From Mesocentrotus franciscanus (Eukaryota > Echinodermata > Echinoidea > Camarodonta > Strongylocentrotidae): a stretch of 64,000 bases of DNA. The notes beneath the pieces are model-generated. The model had not been told where the DNA came from, ran no database searches, and saw only the letters and a list, made by a program, of their open reading frames with translations. The translations under genes and the position numbers were made by a program. Shown piece by piece: positions 54,496-64,000 of the stretch; positions within the stretch are counted from its first letter, which is position 1; each line of letters starts with the position of its first letter. The DNA is taken from assembly GCA_037976565.1 (NCBI GenBank), contig CP137668.1:32040264-32104263 (forward strand), read 5' to 3'.

Positions 54496-55407
54496 AGGCC
54501 TCACGGTTTGTATATAAATTGGTACATTATTATTTGCAAATTACGTCATTTAAGCTCATAGATGAAGAATGTAACATGAAAAAGGGTTTGCGTCATGAGA
54601 CTCGTTTACTTCAACTTCAGGTAAACGGGCCTGGCTAAGCAGGGGTTCTTTCTCTTTCACAATCCTCCTCATTCGTGATGGCATTCTATCGTCCATGATT
54701 TTAAAGGAACTAACATAAGGATAACTTTCTTGAAACGGTCCTGAACTTTCGTTTCAAATTCTTGATGGGTAGGGTCCGTAGAATTCATTGTAAAAGAATA
54801 ATAAAGAACGAAAGAACCCTATTCACTATAGAATCTATACACCTTGAAATAAAAGCAGGGAGGGAGCAACTAGTAAACATGAATTGTAGCAGTAGCGGTT
54901 CGAGAGGGTGGGGGCACATTGGGGACTCAACCCCCGCAGAAAAAAATATTGGTTATAATAAACAGAAGGACACCATGCATTAAATGAAATAAATAATGAC
55001 ACTGTTATTAACATTACGTAGACGGAACCAGGATTATGGAAAAGGTGGCACAGTATTTCCCTGGACCAACACTATACCAATCCCTAAATCTTAATCTATA
55101 ACTTAGACGAATTAACTGTCGAGGAGAGCACCATCATGTCCGTTGAAAAAAATAATATGATGTACTACATGATATGGTTGTAAGATTGGGGGAAGTCGCA
55201 AGATCAGAATCATGATCAGAATCATATTCTGGGTGTGTCTATGAAAATAAAAACTGATGAACTAGAATGGCCCCTCGAGCAATAAGTGACATTTTGAATG
55301 CCCTTTGGTTTTTAAGAAAAAAATATGTGGAAATCTGTCTTCTATTTTTTGTTCACATCTCCCCCACATTTACTGTTTCCTCTATATTCCTCCGAGGCTT
55401 TTCTCAT

Positions 55408-55409
<2 letters not shown>

Positions 55410-55453
<44 letters not shown>

Positions 55454-55560
55454 ATCTATCTATCTTTATATCTATCTACCTACCCTATTTCAGTCTCTTT
55501 ATTCCTATCTATCTATATACCTACCTCTCTCTCCCCCTCTCTCTCTCTCTCTCTCTCTCA
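55410..55560. repeat. (CT)n and related pyrimidine repeat
   Basis: Two pure ct runs (about 55,410-55,452 and 55,528-55,558) with 'tatctatc' between. The Ser/Leu open frames here are artefacts. Confidence 0.92.
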
Positions 55561-55599
55561 TTATACATTTAACTACCCTTTTTATTTCTACCCATGAAG

Positions 55600-57220
55600 A
55601 CATGGCAAATTGATTTTTTCTTGTTGTGTTTCTTTTCTCGATAGGCATATCATGCGTCCCCCTGCATAATGTCTCTAGTGTAAACCCATCACACAGTTGA
55701 TCTACAAAGCATCCAAATATGGAACGAAAAGACGTGTCAGCAGCCTGTCAATTCCAATTTTAGACAATGTAAAAATTGCTGAATACTTCAGTCAATACAT
55801 GCACGCTATATCCCTTAGCGCATCTGGGGGCACGTTGGCGCACCCCCTCACCTACAAAACCCGATTGGGCGTAAGAAGCAAGGTTAATTGCATCAAGTGC
55901 CCCTAAACTACGTGCTCCCGATTATGCTCTGGCAGCAGTTTTATACCCAACAGGCCTCTTGAAAGAATGACGAGCTTAATAGCTTACCACAATTTGTTTT
56001 GTGTGCCTATTGCCCCTATCCCAAAGATTCCTAGATCCACCACTTGTATAGCTCATCAAGTATGCATCATATTGTTGTAGGGATCCATAAAGGTAACTTT
56101 ATAACTTGCCAGATCAAGATTTGAAGAGTTAGTGTTTATTTTCCATAGATCTGTAAAATCTCAATTATGAATTCACAAATTACTTTTTGTTTAAAGGGGT
56201 AGATTGTATAAATACTAAAAAGCTTCCTCGTTCAAATATCTCAACAATGTCCAGAAGTCATGAATGGGAGCAAATAACTCGACCCTTCACTGCCTATGAC
56301 ATTGTATTCAAAAGTTATTTGAACTACTATTTCAATCTGCTTCACTGATATTCTTATTCATTTATGCGTATTCGTTTTTCCTATGTACTAATTAATTCTA
56401 AAAATTAATGTAACATTTTACATAATATATCAATAAATATGTTTGTGATATGTTATACATGTATATATATGTTTTTAAAGTTATATGCTATCTATATTCA
56501 TTAAAATATAAGTAAAGCAATTTTTCCATTGGACAGTAAAAACAAAAATAATAATAATATCTTCAACATTTGGAAGGTTTTATAGTAACGACATCATTAT
56601 GTAATCCATGATTTCCGGAATACTTGAGAGAGTTAGTGGTTCATGAATGGTGAAAAAACGAATTCGAACAATAAATTTGAATACTCCTTTGATGAGCTCG
56701 TTGAATGATTTTATAGGTAGGCGGAATTCTAAGCTTCCGGAAATGTTGTTTCTAAACGTTTAGGGATAACTGTGTTCTTGTTGTTGTCGTTTTATTACTT
56801 TGTTACATTTGCTTTTCCCCCTAGCTCATTGTCTCTTGTATGCTCGCCAAGTTATTAAGTGGGAGAGAGAGAGAGAGAGGGTGAGACATCTTTTTTCTTT
56901 TCTTTTTGCCATTTTCCATGAAGACATTAACCTGTATAGGCCTACTTTCAATAAATTTGTTTTATTAACATTCCCTATCAACCTCATGAAACCCATGCCG
57001 CCCGTAATCGGCATATCTTACTCGCTACACACCTGGCCCGGAAAAATAAGATTCATTACCATTTTAAGGGAGAAAGGAAAGGAAAATGAAACTCATGTCG
57101 CCCCTCCTTGCTAGGCCCATCCGACTCGCTACGCCCCTGGCCCGAAGCCCAACCATTACACACAATCATGATCAACAATATACGATTCATTACCATTCTA
57201 AAGGAGAAAGGTGAGATGAG
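55600..57220. other. No gene seen
   Basis: AT-rich intergenic sequence with a short GA run near 56,863. Confidence 0.45.
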
Positions 57221-57224
57221 AGAG

Positions 57225-57227
<3 letters not shown>

Positions 57228-57258
<31 letters not shown>
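57228..57258. repeat. (GA)n microsatellite
   Basis: Pure ga run. Confidence 0.9.
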
Positions 57259-57259
57259 G

Positions 57260-60030
57260 TCACGTGGTCCGTTGGCTTTCGCTATTGTTTGGCGATGCAT
57301 GAGCTCCAAATGAAAGCATGATCTTGAACTCGCTGGCCCCAATTTTATCCGTTCATCGAGGCATGTGTAACACGATGACATAATTTGAGCACATTATCAT
57401 CATCATCTCTCTTACTCCCCGAATGTGCGCGTAATACATCGTCATGGTATTGTGCCTGTATGTTGTGTTGCTCTGGAGTGATCAGATTGATTTTGAGCCT
57501 GAGCTGGATTCGCCTTCTCTCTCTGGCATCTCTGGACGGTCTTAGTTACTTCGACGCCGCAAGGACTTGGAGTCCGTGTTGCCGTATGGCATATGATGAT
57601 GTTTCGCGTTCTTCTCGATTGGGCATTACCGAAATGAAACGGATGAAGGTGAGTCCAATGAATTCTACCAAGAGGCGTGATTTTCAAACTTTATACACAT
57701 TAGATTATGAAACTTTAGATATATGCTATCACAAAGAGTGTGTGGACGAAGGGGGTCGTCTGCTTCTTACTGTTCCAAACGTTGAACTAGATACCAATAC
57801 CGAATGTCACCCCCTCCCCTCTGAAGTATGATTTCCAAATTTCAATTTATATTGGATTCCGAAATTAAAGATCTAGGCGCAATCGACAGAGAGTGGGGGG
57901 GGGGAGTAACAGGGGACATATGCGCATTACTTTTTAAATTGAGGAACTCGATATCAATATCATATGCCATCCTTATAATCATATACCCCTCCCCCTTCTG
58001 ACGTTGAATCAGGCTCGTTGGTTTATTTGTTATTTGAACATATTGCATACTTGTTTGTTTTATTTATTTATTTAACCACGCTTAAAACACCTGCTATCAG
58101 CCATAAGTCCGTTTAAAAACATTCACACAATATACTGTAAATAACTCTTAATTACAATCACACTTAGTATTTCAAACATCAGAAAATATGAAAGAGTGCT
58201 AGAGTGATAACCTAACTGTCTGTAGGCCTATTTATATCGATAGCTTTGCAATTATGATAGACTGTATACGCCGCCTAAACAATTATGATTGCATGTCAGA
58301 CAGGATATAACTTAGCAATAATAACTGATATAGAGAGTCGAATCTCGATTGTGCTTATTCCAGAAAAATTAATGTTTTCATTTTCCTATTATTTCTGGTT
58401 TAATTGCTCTCATATTCTATAATTAATGTGATATGGTACAATGTATTTTTATGCACCATTGTTAAACGAAAAATGTTAAGAGAATTTTACATTATTTTGC
58501 GCTCTGTAAACACTCTCCATTATTGTTATCATGGTTATCATTATGATGATTAAAAATCTATTTAAATTTTTTTTTTAAATCGGGACTATACGACTCATCA
58601 ATGATTGCCAGAAAAGGACTGACATAGCAACAATAACTGATGTCATGAAACTATACAGCATGTTTATGCTAGCTCCTTGCCACTTTATGTATGTGTGAAT
58701 ACATGCATATTATAACAAAATATATGCCATGTGTATAGGGCTACTAGTACTACATTTATTTCGTTTAGTTTTCAAAGTGGACATTCAAAGTTGTCGCTCT
58801 GCCAGATATTCTTATGGCGATCTTTGAGGAAAAAGTTAGAATTGTTTACAATTTAAAGTGACAACCACATTCCGGGCTATTTCCCCTAAGTTTTCCAGTA
58901 GACAGTATAAAGGCTATTTTTCCTAGTTTGGGGTCACGTGACCGGCGTCAGCATGAGTCATAGTGTGTGCTGTACTTTTAACAATTAATTTTCGTGTAAA
59001 ATCCACATATCCGGTTGCGTGTAATCAAAGTTATAATGTTTTTGTTTTTTTTATGTGCGGGCAGGTAGAGAAAAGGGAAGAACTTAATATTCGCTTGACG
59101 TGTCATGTTAGACCTAAATAGTGCTAAGCATTCATCAGCATTTTGCTAGCGTTATGCAATCAGAACTAATGATCACACTTCTATAATGCGGGGGTGCATC
59201 TTGCAGTTCAATTCACCTTTATACACGTGGAGGAAAAATAATAAAAACGAGATAAAATATAAAAATTCAATTCATTAGATTATCAATAATATACAAGTAA
59301 GAAGAAGAGAAGATGATTTCTTTCCATGTTGTCATGATTATGAATATACCTTATATATACCTTGAAGGCCACATCTCGCCATCATGATGATGAAGATACA
59401 GTAGATAGTGTGGTGTGGCAGAGTTAAAGGGGTCCCATGGGACCCATTTAAAAACCAGGTTGGATAATTGTCGTTTGAAGTTGAGGATATGAGCAACGGT
59501 TTGTGCACGGATCATTCTGTCAACAACATCTGTGATACAGAAAAACCAGGTATTATTTTGTCAACTGATAACACATACATATAAATGCCCGAAACATAAG
59601 CCCTGTTTATCTCCTACAATGTCAAGTTCATCAAAGTCTGATGGATAGGGTTGTAGGATGCTGCACCCAGCCACCTGTCTCTTGCTCTTCCTTGGCTTGT
59701 CATTTTTTTTTTTGGGGGGCAGAAATCCTTGAGGAAGATGTAGTGAGAAAGAGACAGATCATGGAAGCCAAGACCATATGCTAGCATTTTGGCAAACACA
59801 GATTTGAATGGGAGATTTTTAAATATCTTTGCAACTGCCACAAACTGTCACAAATGGATATTCTTCTTGTTGCAATGTTAGATAGAGAATAGCATCATTT
59901 TGCTTATAAATAGCTTAATATGCAAAGCTAAAGTTTACGTATTGTTATGAAAAAAATTATATTTTGCAATGATTGGCACTTCGATAACCATAAAATCTCC
60001 TTATATAAATGAACATTTTCTTACTACTCT
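57260..60030. other. No supported gene
   Basis: A 148-codon open frame at 57,385-57,831 has no conserved motif and is probably chance. The rest is AT-rich intergenic DNA. Confidence 0.45.
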
Positions 60031-60251
60031 TAAAAATACTGGGTAAAAAATGTACCATAAGGGTAATTATGCATTCACCCGATTTTAGAAATGTTGTTAT
60101 CCAATATGGTTGAAATTTTGCCCAATTGGAAGTAATTATTCAATACTTCGACCCTAATTGGACAATATAAGTTGGGTAAAGAAAATGCCAAAAGTTAGTT
60201 GGATACATAAATTAACCTCGTACTGGGCAAATTGTCTACCCAATATTTTAA
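60031..60251. mobile_element. Short MITE-like element
   Basis: Ends TAAAAATACTGGGTAAAA and TCTACCCAATATTTTA are imperfectly inverted. Internally 'cccaattgga' and 'attggacaat' variants recur. AT-rich, non-coding. Confidence 0.5.
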
Positions 60252-61109
60252 CACATAGCATAATTATTCTTCATGTGATTTTTGATGGGATGTATGTTCG
60301 TTTTAAAGTAGTAAAAATATTATTCTAAAACTTTGGTCATCAGGTTAAAACATAAAAATGTTTTATAATGATGTATTCTTTTTTATAAAAGAAAGTAACA
60401 CTGTTATGACTGCCATAAAAACACAGCATTTAATTTTGGATGACAGGTGATTTCATCAAATCGATCGACTCTTTATCGTCTGCGATAAAATAGACAAAAC
60501 TAGGTCATATCCAGGGCGTAGTTAGAGGGGTGCGTGTGTCGGTAAATATTCCCCAACCTATATGTCAGCAACTAAATTAAGGACTATTTTGATATTTCAT
60601 GTTGCTTTATGGAGAAGAAAAATATTCCTATCGAACTAAAAACCACTCTTGAATGGGGAAGATGTGCTTGTTAAAGCATTTCATATATATGTATACATTT
60701 TTATTTTTATTTTTTAGCAAACCAGTCTGCAATATTATTGGTCCCCCACCATCTCACCTTCTCCCTTGCAGTTCATCTCCTCCCATTTCATATTGATTTG
60801 AAATATGCAGAAAGTGAGATTATAGAAGGGAAAAAGCGGTCATTGTGTCTGCTGGAATCTTTAGATGCAACTCTGAGACTCTCAGGGGCTTTTCCTCATG
60901 CGATATGAAATGATAAATCCCTCTAAGGCTCTTTGGATCGGGGATGTGAGCGAAAAACATCGTCTGTCATTCGCATCATAATGCTAATGATTCGTAAAGA
61001 ACTGAACATGATGTGTCATTTCCCAAGATTGTTTGTGATACCCCAGTCACACAGAGTAGACCGGTTACATGTCGTTTTTTCCGAAGATGCATAATTCTGT
61101 ATAGATTCG

Positions 61110-61500
61110 TTCACTCTGAAAATTCTAGACTCCGAAAATGCAAAAGAACCCTCTACATTACTTTCCCAAATTACGAATCTTCGGAATCAGGAACCCTATT
61201 AATTTTCGGAATTACGAACTACAGAACTCTATTCCATTTCTGGAAATAATATGGACGGAAGTTCGGAGTAATAAACCCTAATCCATTGTCGGAATTATGA
61301 ACCTTCGGATATTAAACTTCGGAAATAAGAAACCTTCGGATATTAAACTTCGGAATTAAAGAAACCTTCGGAATAACGAACATAATGCAACAAATATGGA
61401 ATTATGAACTTCATTTCCGGAATTACCTGATTATTAACTCCTTGAATGATATGTTGTGTTTCGGAATAATGAACTTTCAGAAAAAGAGCCTTCGGACAAA
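61110..61500. repeat. Degenerate 'ttcggaattatgaac' repeat
   Basis: Ten or more variants of 'cttcggaat(t/a)a(t/c)gaac' at 15-35 bp spacing. Confidence 0.75.
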
Positions 61501-62410
61501 AAAATTAGTGCTCTTATCAGACCGACACGGGATCGATAAATACCGAACCCCCAAAATTACCGAAATGGCCTAGAATCGTTTAGTTTTTGTTGCTGTTCTT
61601 GTCGTTGTCGTCGTTGGTGTTGGTGTTGTTATTGTTGTTTTGTGCTTTTTTTCGTTTTGTTTTTTTAAATTTGTCTACCCTTCCAGAAGGTTCCTGTGGA
61701 ATCGGTCAGTTTTTAATTGGTTTGGAGTCGGTTTAGCGATGTGATTGAGTTAGTATACCACAGTCCCACTGACGAGACCGACATGAGACCGAGTACAGTT
61801 GAAACAAATAATATTTCATTACCCCTAGTGGCCAAAAATCGGTCGATCTTGAATTGTTTTGGAGTATAGGTTTAGCGGTGTGACTGAGGTAGTCATGAAA
61901 TAGTTGAGGAGAACTTGGGCCATGAGAAATGACAGGATAGTGGGAAAACGGGTCGGGCAGGAAAATGTTCCCAGGAAAATCATGTGGGCTGAATTATTGT
62001 TCTCATTATGGACATACAGGAGACCTTATAAAGTAGGTCATCTTAAAGGTAATGTTTTCTTCAATTTTACAGACTTTTACTTTACATTTTTCATGCAGCT
62101 CAAAAGACAAGTAACACTTAGCCCCTATTCTAAAGTTGCCAATTTACTTATACGTATCATATAATATCCTAATATATCTGTCTTGTTTGTGTCGTTAGTT
62201 CTTGTTCTTACCTGTTCAACAAAATCACATGAATCGTTTAAGTATTATAGTGCATTAAGAATGTCAAAGTATACTTTGAAGAACCTCTACTTGCTTTGCT
62301 TTTATTTCGATTCCTTCCGTTATATCTTCCCTTCTAAAGTTTTCACAACCTTGGCCATGTTAACCGTTTCAATATGATTTATGAAATTAGGACGTGATTT
62401 TTGTTTTAGC

Positions 62411-62632
62411 TACTGTAAACGCTGTTATTTTCGCGCGATTAATTTTTCGCGCTGAGCGACCCCAAAACATATTCGCTGGTTCTTAAATTCGCGTTGCACG
62501 CAATTCAGCACGATCAAAACACGCATAAGAAGTCATGCTTATATTTTCGCGAGTTCTAAAATTCGCGCTTGCCGATCTTAGCGCGAAATCCGCGAAAATT
62601 AATGTACCGCGAATATTTCCGCGCTTACAGTA
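62411..62632. mobile_element. 222-bp MITE with TACTGTAA ends
   Basis: Begins TACTGTAAACGCTGTTATTT and ends CCGCGCTTACAGTA, an imperfect inverted pair with TA at both edges. GC-rich 'ttcgcg' motifs lie inside, unlike the AT-rich surroundings. Confidence 0.75.
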
Positions 62633-63559
62633 TGTGTTTCTGTGTCATATGTTTATTCTTTGCTTGTTTGTTTTGTGAAATAGAATTCATATGAATACTG
62701 ATGAATGACCTAGTAACTGATAATATTGATGGTGATAATTGTATACAAATTCAACATTTATTATTCAATACTTCAGATATAGCATGATAACTGAATAAAC
62801 ACAGCGTTGGTATAAGATCATGAAGATACACTATTCAATGTTCGAGTCAATATAATCGCTGTTATTTTATTAGTTTCGTTTCGTTTATTTTATTTTAGCA
62901 CGGTGGCATACTTCAGCCATATGGCTGTTCTTCAGCATGACCGTGCATATATCAAAGCAATCACAATTTTATAAAGAAACATACATTAGATTAACACTGG
63001 TTCGGGCATACAAAGTTAAATAAAACATTGAATACAGTGATATCAACGATGCATTGTTCAGTGTAAAATGTTGCCTCCTGTTGAGCCTTCTGAGTCACAA
63101 TGCACACGATGAAATATTTAATGATATTTAATGATATAAATATCTACTGTGGTTGATATTTTTATTCTGGCAAGTCAAATCTGGCTCAATCAAACACCTT
63201 GTCTGTAGGTTTTCAGGACTGTGCGTATATTAGTTTTTACCCGTTGGACGCACAGATGAGGCATTGTATTGCTATTCTGCTTCCTTTTCTTCATATTATG
63301 TTGATTTACTACCTTTAAGGTGACGGAAATGTTGTAAGGAGCCGTAACATTGATTTGGCCCCCTGCTACTCTCAACGTCATGACCAAAGAGGTCACAAAA
63401 TGTCCCCTATTATACGACTCAATCATTCATGTATACGTGACCACATGTACAACAGATGAAAGGTGTGAAGGCAATTGTCATTCGGCTTGAATTTTGTCTG
63501 CTCTTTTGGGGGCAATTCTGTCTTTACATCCTATTGTTTTGTTTTTCAGCTGCATTCAG

Positions 63560-63890
63560 TGCTCAGTTATCTCCTCATTCTCTACCTTCTCCCCTCCTCC
63601 TCCTCTTCCCTCACCTCCTCCTATTCGTCCTCCTCCTCTACCTCTTCCCCTCTGCTCCTATACTCACCCCTATATATCACCCCTGCCCTCTTTTCCTCCA
63701 TCTCTTTCTCCTCGTCTGTTTTGAGCCAAAATGGTGTTTTATCTCGTATCATTTTACACAGATCCTGGCTCTAAACGTCCTTCTCCTCCTCCTCATTCTC
63801 CTCCTCTTTCTCATCCAGCTGCTCCCGCCTCTTCCTCCTCCACTATCTCACCCTCCTTCTTCTCCTCCTCCTCATTCCAATCCTCTTTCT
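63560..63890. repeat. Pyrimidine-rich tract
   Basis: Ctcctcctc-type sequence on the plus strand over about 330 bp, with one interruption near 63,730. The 161-codon open frame across it is low complexity. Confidence 0.8.
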
Positions 63891-64000
63891 TCGTTCCCCA
63901 TCTTTGAACTGTTGTATTCTTGTGACATTGATTTTAACTGATTTTGTCTTGTTAACTACTATTTTTAACTAATTGATGTAGATGTCTGAATATGAATAGA

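Noticed and set aside
57385..57831. 148-codon open frame
   Set aside because: No recognisable motif, no upstream acceptor or consistent downstream exon; overlaps an open frame on the other strand.
63456..63941. 161-codon open frame
   Set aside because: It is a translation of a pyrimidine-rich tract, with parallel open frames in other phases and no splice or domain evidence.

Overview
The window is animal nuclear DNA, most likely from an echinoderm such as a sea urchin. It has a conserved ciliary gene with about 22 small coding exons and consensus GT-AG introns. It also has tRNA-derived SINEs, many short inverted-repeat (MITE-like) elements, a Ty3/gypsy retrotransposon and long tandem satellites. 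The species call is an inference; the sequence alone shows a metazoan, probably an invertebrate deuterostome.

Layout. (1) 1-1,700: repeats of about 690/470 bp with CT-rich tracts. (2) About 2,800-21,300: a large, diverged inverted duplication. The left arm (about 2,800-9,420) and the right arm (about 12,180-21,300) flank a 2.8 kb unique centre. The centre and the start of the right arm hold a plus-strand gene for an acidic protein of about 446 residues. It begins with a myristoylation-type N-terminus (MGNSLS) and has two alternative last exons. The left arm holds broken inverted copies of those last exons and a broken copy of the last three BBS9 exons. (3) 19,313-35,984, minus strand: BBS9 (PTHB1), a BBSome subunit, traced exon by exon. 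Two reading-frame breaks are visible, in exons 2 and 21, and its introns carry MITEs, SINEs and microsatellites. (4) 36,000-38,700: BBS9 upstream region. (5) 38,704-52,731: a large element with near-identical terminal inverted repeats and inward 203-bp satellite arrays. It contains a 2.6 kb hAT-like non-autonomous element and a nested, recent 7.9 kb Ty3/gypsy LTR retrotransposon on the minus strand. (6) 52,732-64,000: no gene I can support; MITE-like elements, GA/CT tracts and degenerate repeats.

BBS9 and the acidic-protein gene are convergent: their 3' ends face each other across 13.6-19.3 kb. The inverted duplication copied both 3' ends together. The copied BBS9 fragment is useful as an outgroup, because it shows that the 4-bp frame break in BBS9 exon 21 arose (or was introduced by assembly) after the duplication. 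Frame breaks also occur in a retrotransposon whose LTRs differ at only two positions, so consensus indel errors should be excluded before any loss of function is inferred.
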